A stretch of DNA of 21,383 bases from Oscillospiraceae bacterium (GCA_028691385.1 JAQUZL010000014.1:1207-22589), one strand, 5' to 3'. Positions 1-6,140 are shown, numbered from the stretch's first letter. Notes: a model not told the origin generated them from the letters alone. Program-made: numbers and translations.

Positions 1-8
1 CTCCTTTA
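1..8 (-). promoter_or_regulatory. Ribosome binding site of a gene beyond the left edge
   Basis: Read on the minus strand this is TTAAAGGAG, lying just after the stop of the 193-aa gene. It implies that another minus-strand gene of the same operon starts just outside the window, so the element continues to the left. Confidence 0.55.
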
Positions 9-12
9 ATTA

Positions 13-594
13 TTATTGATAATCATGATATGGTATGGTTTTATAATCAACATAAATTTTAGCCGATTTTAATTGCGCGATAATACTATCGCGTTCTTTC
101 CGCATTTCTTCTTTAGTAATTGCTATACTTCTCTTTAAGTAATATTTTATATATAGACTATTTACTTCTTCTAATTCTTCATCAGTTAAATTAAAATCGT
201 CATGATTATAAAACCTATCATCGTAATATGCGATTCTATCTTTTTCCTCTTCATTACAATACTTAAAATAATCGTCGTATTCTATTATTATAGAAAATTC
301 ACCCGCTATCCGTTCAATTGATGGATTAAAATCTTCCTCTATATCTCTTGCTTTACTGGCTATTGATTTTACTTCTTCTTGATATGATTTATTAAATATT
401 AGTCCTTTATTACTTATTAAATCTCTACTACCTAAATTCCATAAAGCCCAATAAATAAACTCATAGTCAAAACCTTTATCTAATAAATCATTAAGAATAT
501 TCTTTGCGGCCGCCCTATCACTCGGCCGCAAGCTACGTCCATATTCATTTACTAAATCACGATACATTTCTTCAATCAGTATTTCATTTATCAT
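13..594 (-). CDS. Hypothetical protein of integrated element (193 aa)
   Basis: I do not recognise the family. The product is acidic and Tyr/Asp/Glu-rich, predicted soluble, with no signal peptide or membrane segment. The N-terminal 80 residues look helical, including a DRAAAKNILNDLLDKGFDYEF stretch. An ORF reading opens at a GTG at 603, but that GTG lies inside the Shine-Dalgarno sequence AAGAGGTG. The ATG at 594 sits six bases after it and is the better start. The upstream 41-aa ORF ends at 607, so this ribosome site overlaps the previous stop and the two are probably translationally coupled. The stop at 13 is followed by another ribosome site at the window edge. Very AT-rich codon use sets it apart from the chromosome to the right. 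A role in element replication or maintenance is only a guess from position. Confidence 0.75.
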   Translation of the reverse strand: MINEILIEEMYRDLVNEYGRSLRPSDRAAAKNILNDLLDKGFDYEFIYWALWNLGSRDLISNKGLIFNKSYQEEVKSIASKARDIEEDFNPSIERIAGEFSIIIEYDDYFKYCNEEEKDRIAYYDDRFYNHDDFNLTDEELEEVNSLYIKYYLKRSIAITKEEMRKERDSIIAQLKSAKIYVDYKTIPYHDYQ

Positions 595-606
595 TACTTT
601 CACCTC

Positions 607-732
607 TTAAAAGTTCCATCTTTCTTGCCATAATATTTCCTTTGCGGTTTCCTCTTCAAAACCTTTAAGCAATTCGCGCCAACTACCATAAAACACAAAA
701 CTATCATATTCTTTAATACTATCTTTCATCAT
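607..732 (-). CDS. Small ORF, 41 aa, possibly the N-terminal part of a phage DUF6291-like protein
   Basis: ATG-ATG start at 732 with a clean AAGGAG five bases upstream, ending TAA at 607. The product contains DSFVFYGSWRELLKGF, which resembles from memory the start of DUF6291-type proteins found in phage and ICE replication modules (pattern SFVFYRSWYEAL). Those proteins are longer, so this is either a truncated copy or a genuine small protein. It is the first gene of the minus-strand operon, and its stop lies next to the ribosome site of the 193-aa gene. The ribosome site makes translation likely. The family link is tentative. Confidence 0.55.
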   Translation of the reverse strand: MMKDSIKEYDSFVFYGSWRELLKGFEEETAKEILWQERWNF

Positions 733-1065
733 GTAAACTCCTTACTTCCTTTGTGTTTATATAAAATGCGGTGGCGGCTCTATGGGAAGTTCATAGTCTT
801 ATCAAGTTAGCTACTCCTTGACTACCCGCCCCGCGCGAGGGGTTTCTTTTCCTCTCTATCTATAAGTGGTTTTTATTTAAAGCTACTCAATATTTTTGAG
901 AAAATTTCAACCTAAAATTTAAGAGTTTTTTATTGGTTCTGGGCCATGCGATTTTGCGCAAGTAGTAGATTAAGTTATACATTAACATAAATATTATAAA
1001 TATTATAGTATTCGGTATTAAGCGCATGTATCAATTAGTAGTATCCTGACATCTAAGAATCTCTA
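733..1065 (+). other. AT-rich divergent intergenic region of the element
   Basis: No gene is visible here. The region separates the minus operon (13-732) from the plus operon (1143-1959), so it should carry divergent promoters and perhaps control sites. Visible structure: a 5-bp inverted repeat CTATG/CATAG at 780-796, and a GC-rich hairpin CCCC-GCGCGA-GGGG at 829-842 followed by TTTCTTTT on the plus strand (terminator-like, but with no plus-strand gene upstream). A very AT-rich patch with two ATTATA boxes lies at 993-1007 and could be minus-strand -10 sequences; no good -35 is spaced correctly. An origin or oriT is possible but not shown. Confidence 0.4.
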
Positions 1066-1094
1066 TTGACGCTATATAAGTAGAATGATATTAT
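1066..1094 (+). promoter_or_regulatory. Sigma-A promoter of the 1143-1959 operon
   Basis: TTGACG at 1066-1071, 17-bp spacer, TATTAT at 1089-1094. Predicted transcription start is near 1101. This excludes the ATG at 1095 as a start for the first gene and supports the ATG at 1143. Confidence 0.8.
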
Positions 1095-1142
1095 ATGGTT
1101 GTCCGAAGGGAACAAACAAGAATAATTAAAGGAGATAATAAA

Positions 1143-1430
1143 ATGAAAAACAATGAAGTTAAAGAGGTAACAACAGTTCAAGACATTAGTAGAGAGTTTG
1201 TAGAAGAATTCGGTATTAAAGCAAACGAAGAAGATTTTAAGTGGATAGCAGAAAGAATGTCTTATTGGATGAAAGAAAAGGGAGATAGATATTACTTCCC
1301 GCCGTTCCGAAGTGAGTTCGCGAAAAAGTTCTTTCCCGAATTGCTTGCGAAAAAATCAAAGAAGAAAAAACCGTCTTTGTTGGAAGACATGATAGCAAAG
1401 CGCGAAGCACAAAAGAAGGAGGATAAGTAA
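1143..1430 (+). CDS. Hypothetical protein of integrated element (95 aa)
   Basis: Not a family I recognise. The start is ATG 1143, preceded by AAAGGAG at 1128-1134. An in-frame ATG at 1095 lies on the promoter -10 and is rejected. The product is charged and predicted soluble: a helical N-terminal half (DISREFVEEFGIKANEEDF), then WIAERMSYWMKEKGDRYYFPP, and a Lys-rich tail with a KKSKKKKP run near residue 71, which could contact nucleic acid. It is first in a three-gene plus operon; the next gene starts two bases after its stop. The operon ends in a Cro/CI-like protein, which suggests an early or regulatory module, but no function can be assigned. Confidence 0.75.
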   Translation: MKNNEVKEVTTVQDISREFVEEFGIKANEEDFKWIAERMSYWMKEKGDRYYFPPFRSEFAKKFFPELLAKKSKKKKPSLLEDMIAKREAQKKEDK

Positions 1431-1431
1431 G

Positions 1432-1701
1432 ATGAAGGTTAAAGGATTGAATAGTTATTCCCTTAGATACTTTGCAAAGACGCATAATTTGGTTCTGAAT
1501 ACCAATGCAGACTTGCAAGCGCACTATGACAAGGTTGGTATGGTTGACTTCGTAGAGGAACACATAGTTGCAATGTTTGCCGCTGATTTTACGGGTAGGG
1601 AATATAACATAGGGTTTCTTCCCGAAAGTAAAAAGGAAGCTAATAAGTTAAACAAGGTTGTAAACGAACTGATGAACATGGTAGAAGTCAAGGTTAGTTA
1701 G
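1432..1701 (+). CDS. Hypothetical protein of integrated element (89 aa)
   Basis: ATG start at 1432 with GGAGG about 11 bases upstream, inside the end of the preceding gene, so translation is probably coupled. No recognisable domain, signal peptide or membrane segment. The sequence mixes hydrophobic and polar residues like a small folded protein (SLRYFAKTHNLVLNTNADL, then EEHIVAMFAADFTGREYNI). Codon use is AT-rich like its neighbours. Position between a Lys-rich unknown and an HTH regulator suggests part of an early or control operon of the element. Confidence 0.75.
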   Translation: MKVKGLNSYSLRYFAKTHNLVLNTNADLQAHYDKVGMVDFVEEHIVAMFAADFTGREYNIGFLPESKKEANKLNKVVNELMNMVEVKVS

Positions 1702-1740
1702 AAGATAAAAAAGAAGGAAGAAAGGAAGGAGGCGGCGCAA

Positions 1741-1959
1741 GTGTCAAGAGATGATAAGAACAAAGAATTACGAGGCTTGATAGCCTACTACTTGGAAACA
1801 AGCGGCTACACAAAGAAACAATTAGCCCTAAAACTTGGCATTAGCCCCGCCTCTCTTTATAACAAGTTAAATGACCCTGATAGCTTCACCTTTGGAGAAG
1901 TTAGAAGGTTAAGTGAGTGGATGGCATTGAGCGAAGATAAGTTAAAGATGGTAGTATGA
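1741..1959 (+). CDS. Cro/CI-type helix-turn-helix DNA-binding protein (72 aa)
   Basis: A single-domain lambda-repressor-like HTH protein. The motif spans residues ~25-45: TKKQLALKLGISPASLYNKL, with recognition helix SPASLYNKL, followed by a third helical part FGEVRRLSEWMALS. Its length matches stand-alone Cro or excisionase-like regulators. The start is GTG 1741, chosen because AAGGAGG at 1726-1732 is eight bases upstream and the HTH fold fits this start. It is last in the operon driven from 1066-1094 and is followed by a strong terminator. As a regulator in an integrative element it may act on the divergent 733-1094 region (inference). Confidence 0.85.
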   Translation: MSRDDKNKELRGLIAYYLETSGYTKKQLALKLGISPASLYNKLNDPDSFTFGEVRRLSEWMALSEDKLKMVV

Positions 1960-1961
1960 GA

Positions 1962-1989
1962 AGAGGAAGGGAATAGCCCTTCCTCTTTT
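1962..1989 (+). terminator. Rho-independent terminator of the 1143-1959 operon
   Basis: Perfect 10-bp stem AGAGGAAGGG / CCCTTCCTCT with a five-base loop, running into TTTT, directly after the HTH gene stop. Confidence 0.85.
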
Positions 1990-2004
1990 ATGTTATGGTA
2001 TAAG

Positions 2005-2028
2005 AAAAAGCCTCCCAAGAGGGGAGGC
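2005..2028 (-). terminator. Rho-independent terminator of the lipoprotein gene
   Basis: On the minus strand a 7-bp stem GCCTCCC / GGGAGGC with a five-base loop is followed by a T run (plus-strand A run 2005-2009). It lies 19 bases after the stop of the lipoprotein gene at 2047 and faces the plus-strand terminator at 1962-1989, so the two operons converge here. Confidence 0.8.
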
Positions 2029-2046
2029 ACAGAGTTATATGCTAAA

Positions 2047-2763
2047 TTATTCAAATGAAGAAAAACCAAGGTCTTGTAGTGTAATGCCTAAATCTAAACG
2101 CCTCAAGGTTATTGTTATGTTGTCAAGAAAATCGTTAAACTTATCCCGCTTACTTACGTTCACTTCTTCTTTTGTTGATGAAATATTAGGTGGTTCAGTA
2201 GTATTGTATTGCCATTCAAATGTCAATTCTGTATCTCTTGTGTAAGATTGTTGTTGTATGTTCTGATAGAAGCCAAAATTTGCCGGTGCTAAAAAGGAAT
2301 CTATATAGTAAACTGTGTTATCATTATTATTAAGTGTCATATATTCCAAACTGTCAGATTGGAGAGGGTTTTCACTTTCTACATATTTCGTAAATTGAAT
2401 ACAATCATAATCATTGGATGTTGGTTTTACATATATGATGAAGTCGGATTCTTCTATATAATAGCCATCAGCATCATTAGATTCTCCCAAATAATTACCT
2501 TTTGCTCCAATCTTAAATATATAATCAGCAAGAATATAAAAGCTGGCTTTTTTGATATAGCCCCTTACTTCATCAGTCTGTTCTAATTGTTTCAATTCCT
2601 CTAATGCTGATTCGTATTCGCCTTCTTCAAGCAAAGATACCGCTGTGTCTAATCCGTTTTTCTCTATTGGTGTTGGTGTTGGTTCTTCTGTCTTAGGTGC
2701 TCCGCACCCGAAAAGCCCCAAAACCATTATCAAAGCCAACAGTAAAATTAATACTCTTTTCAT
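2047..2763 (-). CDS. Predicted lipoprotein encoded by the integrated element (238 aa)
   Basis: The N-terminus is a lipoprotein signal: MKR, a hydrophobic core, and lipobox LGLFGC with lipidated Cys at residue 20. A Pro/Thr/Glu linker (TEEPTPTP) follows. A short helical part (LLEEGEYESALEELKQLEQT, ~43-63) resembles one tetratricopeptide-like hairpin. The remaining ~170 residues are beta-rich, Tyr/Asn/Asp-rich and unrecognised. The mature protein should sit on the outer face of the cytoplasmic membrane. The start is supported by AAAGGAA eight bases upstream and a promoter at 2839-2868. It is monocistronic. Lipoproteins encoded by temperate elements can block superinfection; that is a possible role, not shown here. 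Confidence 0.8.
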   Translation of the reverse strand: MKRVLILLLALIMVLGLFGCGAPKTEEPTPTPIEKNGLDTAVSLLEEGEYESALEELKQLEQTDEVRGYIKKASFYILADYIFKIGAKGNYLGESNDADGYYIEESDFIIYVKPTSNDYDCIQFTKYVESENPLQSDSLEYMTLNNNDNTVYYIDSFLAPANFGFYQNIQQQSYTRDTELTFEWQYNTTEPPNISSTKEEVNVSKRDKFNDFLDNITITLRRLDLGITLQDLGFSSFE

Positions 2764-2820
2764 TTCGTTGTTTCCTTTCTTGCTTCAACGCCTTGATATC
2801 TTAATATATATCACTTATGA

Positions 2821-2897
2821 ATTCACATTTGCATTCACATTGTATCATATTCATTTTGGCAACGTCAACTTAAGATGATACTGAAAGTGAAAGTTGA
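2821..2897. promoter_or_regulatory. Candidate operator region between lipoprotein and ribbon-helix-helix genes
   Basis: Two direct copies of ATTCACATT (2821-2829 and 2833-2841, period 12) with a weaker third (ATTCATT, 2849-2855) overlap the -10 of the minus-strand promoter. A perfect inverted repeat TCAACTT (2865-2871) / AAGTTGA (2891-2897) spans that promoter's -35 and the ribosome site of the plus-strand gene. Ribbon-helix-helix proteins often bind short tandem or inverted repeats near their own gene, so these are natural candidate sites (inference). Confidence 0.45.
2839..2868 (-). promoter_or_regulatory. Promoter of the lipoprotein gene
   Basis: Minus strand: TTGACG (2868-2863), 18-bp spacer, TACAAT (2844-2839) with a TGA extended -10 just upstream of it. 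Predicted start near 2833, giving a leader of about 70 nt. Confidence 0.75.
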
Positions 2898-2903
2898 GGT
2901 GCA

Positions 2904-3098
2904 ATGATGAATGACTTCAAGCAAGAACCATTAACAATAAGAAAGCGCGGAGAAGACGGAAACAAAGTGATTACAGTGCGAATAAAAGAAGATACATTAA
3001 ATGAAATAGATAGAATCGCAAGAGAGAACAATTATTCAAGAAATGAGCTTATCAATATTATATTAAGCCACGGAATTAAGAACATCATTATTGAATAA
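2904..3098 (+). CDS. Ribbon-helix-helix (Arc/MetJ/CopG-type) DNA-binding protein (64 aa)
   Basis: The C-terminal ~43 residues fit the RHH fold: a beta strand KVITVRIKE, helix A TLNEIDRIARENN, turn YSRNE and helix B LINIILSHGIKNII. Such proteins dimerise and insert the paired strands into the DNA major groove. The first ~20 residues are a basic, flexible arm (TIRKRGEDGNK). Two adjacent ATGs (2904, 2907) are possible; GAGGTG at 2896-2901 fits the second slightly better. It is divergent from the lipoprotein gene, with inverted and direct repeats between them, so autoregulation and control of the lipoprotein are likely (inference). RHH proteins in integrative elements can also act in plasmid-like maintenance or relaxosome control. 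Confidence 0.85.
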   Translation: MMNDFKQEPLTIRKRGEDGNKVITVRIKEDTLNEIDRIARENNYSRNELINIILSHGIKNIIIE

Positions 3099-3129
3099 AT
3101 CGGAAGTATCTACCCTTTTTATTATTCTT

Positions 3130-4167
3130 CTATTCACTTTCTTCTTCCCAAAACGTATCAAAGAACGCCTCTAAAACAGCATCATATTCTTCTTGTTTGC
3201 TCTTAAATGTATGTTGATATACATTAACAAGCATATTTTCCGTAGAATGCCCCATACGTTCTTTGGCGTATCTATTAGGCATACCCGATTGAAGCATTAT
3301 AGAAGCATAATAATGCCTTAATGCGTGGAAGTTATAGGGGAAGTTGGCCTTTGCTTTCGTCCTCTTATAGAGGCTGTCTAATGCGTCTATACTATCATTG
3401 ATTACATAGTCGTTAGGTTCCCCAGCTTCGGGCAATTCAGTTATAAGGGCTTCGGGCATTTTAAGTGCTCTTGTGCCGGAGTATGTTTTTGTGGTTTTTT
3501 CAACATATTCCCCAAACTCATCTTTAACCCTTGCTTTATTTACTAATACAGTCTTATTATTCAGGTCAATATCTTTCCATTTAAGAGCTACGGTTTCACT
3601 TCTTCTTAAACCCAAATAGACAGAAAACAAAACAAGTAAATGAAGTCTTGTGCCTTTTGTGTATTTCAATAGCTCTTTTACTTCTTCTGTTGTTGGTATA
3701 GATATTTCAGCTTTTCTCTTTTGGGGAAGTATTATGCCATCGCCTATATTCATATGGTTCTCTTTAAATACTCTATTAAAAAGAGAGTGTGCGGAGGCTA
3801 CTGTTTTAGGGCTTCTTTCCTTGGAATATTCGTTTATTGCAGCTTGATATCTTTCTTTTGTCATATATCCCGCGCGCACATCAATAATTTCTTGAAATGC
3901 CGTTTTTCTTATCTTCTTATAGCCGATTATAGTAGATGGAGAAAGAAGGTTAGAACGGTTCTCAATAAATCTATCTATAAGCTCTGCTATGGTTTTGTTA
4001 TCTGGTTTTTTTGTATGTTCCTGTTCCATTAGAAATTGAGAAGCAAGTAATTCAGCCTTTTTCTTGGTTTCCGATGTAAATGACTTGCTCTTATAGTTCC
4101 CTTCTTCATCCGTATATCTTGCCCTACATCTCCATTGACCACTTGGGAGCTTCTTCGCCTTCGCCAT
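3130..4167 (-). CDS. int: Tyrosine recombinase / site-specific integrase (345 aa)
   Basis: Catalyses integration and excision of the element. Numbering from the ATG at 4167: an AP2-like arm-binding N-terminal domain (~5-48, LPSGQWRCRARYTDEEGNY), a SAM-like core-binding domain (~58-145) and a C-terminal catalytic domain (~155-335). All catalytic residues are visible: Arg188 in GLRRSE, a Lys near 227 in the TTKTYSGTR hairpin, His281 and Arg284 in HALRH, His307 in MGH and nucleophile Tyr317 in VNVYQH. Length is normal for Int-Tn916/phage-type integrases. An upstream GTG (4176) is inside the GAGGTGG ribosome site, so the ATG is preferred. The gene lies 226 bp from the ssrA 3' end and reads away from it, the standard arrangement for islands integrated at ssrA. 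Confidence 0.97.
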   Translation of the reverse strand: MAKAKKLPSGQWRCRARYTDEEGNYKSKSFTSETKKKAELLASQFLMEQEHTKKPDNKTIAELIDRFIENRSNLLSPSTIIGYKKIRKTAFQEIIDVRAGYMTKERYQAAINEYSKERSPKTVASAHSLFNRVFKENHMNIGDGIILPQKRKAEISIPTTEEVKELLKYTKGTRLHLLVLFSVYLGLRRSETVALKWKDIDLNNKTVLVNKARVKDEFGEYVEKTTKTYSGTRALKMPEALITELPEAGEPNDYVINDSIDALDSLYKRTKAKANFPYNFHALRHYYASIMLQSGMPNRYAKERMGHSTENMLVNVYQHTFKSKQEEYDAVLEAFFDTFWEEESE

Positions 4168-4193
4168 TCTTGCCACCTCTTTCTTATACCTTT

Positions 4194-4222
4194 ATTATAC
4201 TATAAAGGTTCTAATAAGACAA
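4194..4222 (-). promoter_or_regulatory. Promoter of the integrase gene
   Basis: Minus strand TTGTCT (4222-4217), 17-bp spacer, TATAAT (4199-4194). Predicted start is near 4187, about 20 nt before the integrase ATG at 4167. It lies next to the putative integrase arm sites at 4225-4271, so integrase binding could repress it. Confidence 0.8.
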
Positions 4223-4224
4223 GG

Positions 4225-4285
4225 TTCGTGGCACAATTCGTGGCACAATTTATTCTATTTTTGTGCCACAAGAAGAAAATAGAAT
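4225..4285. repeat. Putative integrase arm-type binding sites beside the attachment site
   Basis: Perfect tandem repeat TTCGTGGCACAA at 4225-4236 and 4237-4248, with a third, inverted copy of its core (TTGTGCCAC) at 4261-4269. A 10-bp inverted repeat ATTCTATTTT / AAAATAGAAT (4252-4261, 4276-4285) overlaps it. Such repeated short sites between int and the attachment core are typical of arm sites bound by the AP2-like domain of tyrosine integrases. Assignment is by position and pattern only. Confidence 0.6.
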
Positions 4286-4351
4286 AGATGAACTTTTAAA
4301 ATATTAGATAGGCGAAGTGCGCGCAAACGCCGTAGTTACGGCATTATAGGC

Positions 4352-4388
4352 AAAAGAAGAAGGGTTCAAGATTTTCTCTTGAACCCTT
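4352..4388 (-). terminator. Terminator downstream of ssrA
   Basis: Minus strand: a 12-bp perfect stem AAGGGTTCAAGA / TCTTGAACCCTT with a five-base loop, followed by CTTCTTTT. It starts five bases after the tmRNA CCA end. Because integration occurred at the 3' end of ssrA, this terminator may be element-borne, restoring termination (inference). Confidence 0.8.
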
Positions 4389-4392
4389 CAAA

Positions 4393-4741
4393 TGGTGGAG
4401 GCGAGGGGAGTCGAACCCCTGTCCGAAAAAGGATCAACACCGTTTTCTCCGAGCGCAGCCTCGCTTTTAAATTCCCCCGTATCAGGCGCCGTAAGGCGGG
4501 CTCCTGGCGGGGTAGCTTCATTTAGTCCGGCCTACGTCAAAGCTTTCGCAGGTTCGTTCCCCTCATAATGACGCAGGATCTTCCCTATGTGGGTCTCGGG
4601 AAGCCTACGAGCTGCATTAAGCAGCCAATGCTAAATTATTATTGTCGTTTAACTTTTTTTGCCCGTTTTTAACGCGTTCTCCGGACATCCGCGGCTCGCT
4701 TACAGTGTCTCACTCTTCCCCGTCGAAACCAGTACGCCCCC
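4393..4741 (-). ncRNA. ssrA: Transfer-messenger RNA (tmRNA), ssrA
   Basis: Rescues stalled ribosomes and tags the unfinished protein for proteolysis. On the minus strand the 5' end GGGGGCG pairs with CGCCTCC before A-CCA at the 3' end, with one G-U wobble as usual in tmRNA. The T-arm GGACAGGGGTTCGACTCCCC and 5' GTACTGGTTTCGACGGGG are canonical. The tag reading frame at about 4617-4649 ends in (N)DNNNLALAA and stop TAA; whether AAC or GAC is the resume codon is uncertain. The ~349-nt length and encoded CCA are normal. It is the integration target of the neighbouring element, and the gene remains intact, so the crossover re-created its 3' end. Confidence 0.96.
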
Positions 4742-4743
4742 TC

Positions 4744-4789
4744 GAAAAAAGCCGAGGAGCGGCTGGGAGGCGAGCCGTTTGCGCGGCTC
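4744..4789 (-). other. Structured leader upstream of mature tmRNA, terminator-like
   Basis: Between the ssrA promoter and the mature 5' end, the minus strand holds two hairpins: GAGCCG/CGGCTC (4789-4772) and AGCCG/CGGCT (4764-4750), the latter followed directly by TTTTTT, then CGAG and the first tmRNA base. The second has the shape of an intrinsic terminator. It may simply be a precursor leader removed by RNase P, or may attenuate tmRNA transcription. Confidence 0.5.
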
Positions 4790-4810
4790 AGAACGACAAC
4801 TGTTGCGTTT

Positions 4811-4840
4811 AGTATACCACGAATGATGAAAAAAATGCAA
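4811..4840 (-). promoter_or_regulatory. Promoter of ssrA
   Basis: Minus strand TTGCAT (4840-4835), 18-bp spacer, TATACT (4816-4811). Predicted start near 4804, about 63 nt before the mature tmRNA 5' end. Confidence 0.7.
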
Positions 4841-4953
4841 ATGAGAGCTGCGGCGATTCACCACCTGCCTTGCCAAGGCATATTGTGGCAGTAGAGAACG
4901 GGAAAAGCCCGCTTTTCAAACTCCCATTCTATTTTCTTCAAGGAGGTCATACC

Positions 4954-5199
4954 ATGGGTTTCCTCAACGGTTTGTTCAACGGCGGCAATTGCGGCTGCAA
5001 CGGCGGCGGTGAAGGCGAAGACAGCTCCATTTTGTTTTTCTTTCTTCTGCTGATCGTCCTGTTTGGCAACTGCGGCTTCGCCGGCGAAGACAGCTCCAGC
5101 CTGCTCTTCTTCTTCCTGCTGCTGGTGGTGCTGTTCTGCAGCGGCGGCTTTGGCTGCAATAACAACAACAGCTGCGCTCCCGATCCCTGCGGCTGCTAA
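4954..5199 (+). CDS. Small Gly/Cys-rich protein with two duplicated hydrophobic segments (81 aa)
   Basis: The protein has three parts: a Gly/Asn/Cys-rich N-terminus, two near-identical repeats (residues ~21-43 and ~44-67), each GEDSS followed by a 12-residue run such as ILFFFLLLIVLF, and a Cys-rich tail ending CAPDPCGC. Eight cysteines lie at 13, 15, 40, 62, 68, 74, 79 and 81. Each hydrophobic run is short for a membrane helix. Related Clostridia proteins are, from memory, sometimes annotated 'chorion class high-cysteine HCB protein 13', a name without functional basis; a spore-coat or cell-surface structural role is a guess. ATG 4954 is chosen because AAGGAGG lies seven bases upstream; the frame stays open further upstream from 4870 without a ribosome site. 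Monocistronic, divergent from ssrA. Confidence 0.85.
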   Translation: MGFLNGLFNGGNCGCNGGGEGEDSSILFFFLLLIVLFGNCGFAGEDSSSLLFFFLLLVVLFCSGGFGCNNNNSCAPDPCGC

Positions 5200-5248
5200 G
5201 CGTTTCCCCCAGCGAAAGAGCAGCTCCCCGGATCCGGGCGCAATAAAC

Positions 5249-5278
5249 AAACCAGGCGGGAACTTCCCCGCCTGGTTT
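5249..5278 (+). terminator. Terminator of the Gly/Cys-rich protein gene
   Basis: Perfect 12-bp stem AAACCAGGCGGG / CCCGCCTGGTTT with a six-base loop, 50 bases after the stop. A palindrome CCCGGATCCGGG at 5227-5238 lies between. The following T tract is short. Confidence 0.7.
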
Positions 5279-5436
5279 GCTGTGTGAACACGGCGGAAAG
5301 GAGGGGCAGGCGCGCAACGCGGATGGGTCAAAAAACCATGCAAGGGCGAATTGCCAGCGCCCCAACACAAAGCCCTAACGGGATGCCCGGTGGATGCACT
5401 GCGCGACAAGACCTTTTCGGTTGCTTTTGGCCGCGT

Positions 5437-5680
5437 GGCTTGTGAGAACGACATGGGTTCGCCGCACATTGCTCTTCCTCGGGAACAACACTCTAAGCGT
5501 TCACGCAGCTTTTTCACGATGAAAGGGCCAAGGGGTGAAATCCCTTGTGGGTTTCTTGCTTTTTCTTTTATTCACCGCTCTCATATTGCCGCTGTGCGGC
5601 AATATTGCGCGGAGCTTCTAGGTATTTCTACTGCCAGTGCCGCTGGGGCGGCACTGGTTAGGGATAAAATCCCTTGAAGG
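5437..5680 (+). repeat. Intergenic hairpin repeat cassette, modules a+b (copy 1)
   Basis: Module a starts GGCTTGTGA, then GTTCGCCGCA, CCTCGGGAAC, and ends in a hairpin around AATCCCTTGTGG. Module b starts with a pyrimidine-rich stretch and holds three hairpins: ATATTGCCGC/GCGGCAATAT (5583-5605), CCAGTGCCGC/GCGGCACTGG (5634-5657) and AGGGAT/ATCCCT (5660-5674). It lies between convergent genes. The stretch 5285-5436 before it shows no gene and no clear repeat. Confidence 0.85.
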
Positions 5681-5696
5681 TTCTTTCCATTCTTCC

Positions 5697-6010
5697 CAAG
5701 GGGCGGCCGCCCCTTGAACCCCCTCACGGGTACATAAAAGGCTTAGTGGGTGCTCTTAGCCGCTTGGCTTGTGATGGAGCGAGTAGTTCTCCGCACATTG
5801 CTCTTCCTCGGGAACGATGGTCTGACCGCCAAAACAGCATTTCCCCGAAGAAAGGGTCAAGGGATGCAATCCCTTGTGGAAGTTCTCACTTTCCTTCTTC
5901 CAACGCCGCTCTCATATTACCGCTGTGCGGCAATATTGCGCGGAGCTTCTAGGCGTTTCAACTGCCAGTGCCGCTGGGGCGGCACTGGTTAGGGATGCAA
6001 TCCCTTGTGG
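5697..6010 (+). repeat. Intergenic hairpin repeat cassette, leader+a+b (copy 2)
   Basis: Begins with a 20-bp perfect palindrome (5697-5716, AAGGGGCGG centre), then the leader box GGGTACATAAAAGG, module a from 5767 and module b to the AGGGATGCAATCCCT hairpin at 5991-6005. The b stem here reads ATATTACCGC against GCGGCAATAT, one mismatch relative to copies 1 and 3. Confidence 0.85.
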
Positions 6011-6140
6011 AAGTTCTCACGTTCCTTCTTCCAACGCCGCTCTCATATTACCGCTGCGCGGTAATATTGTGCTTAGGTTGAGCGTGCTTCAACTGCCAGT
6101 GCCGCTGGTGCGGCACTGGTTAGGGATGCAATCCCTTGGG
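6011..6140 (+). repeat. Extra b module in tandem (copy 3)
   Basis: A second b module directly follows copy 2. Its first stem is ATATTACCGC (6045-6054) / GCGGTAATAT (6058-6067): both sides differ from copy 1 yet pair fully. It closes with AGGGATGCAATCCCT at 6122-6136. Confidence 0.85.

Noticed and set aside
733..1065. Replication origin or oriT of the element
   Set aside because: Position and AT-richness fit, but I see no iterons, DnaA boxes, nic-site motif, Rep or relaxase gene to support it.
1095..1142. ATG 1095 as start of the first plus-strand gene
   Set aside because: It lies at the -10/start region of the promoter; ATG 1143 has the ribosome site.
4858..5517. 219-codon minus-strand open frame over the Gly/Cys-rich gene
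   Set aside because: Low-complexity shadow (Ala/Glu/Gln runs) of the plus-strand gene, which has a strong ribosome site and a recognisable composition.
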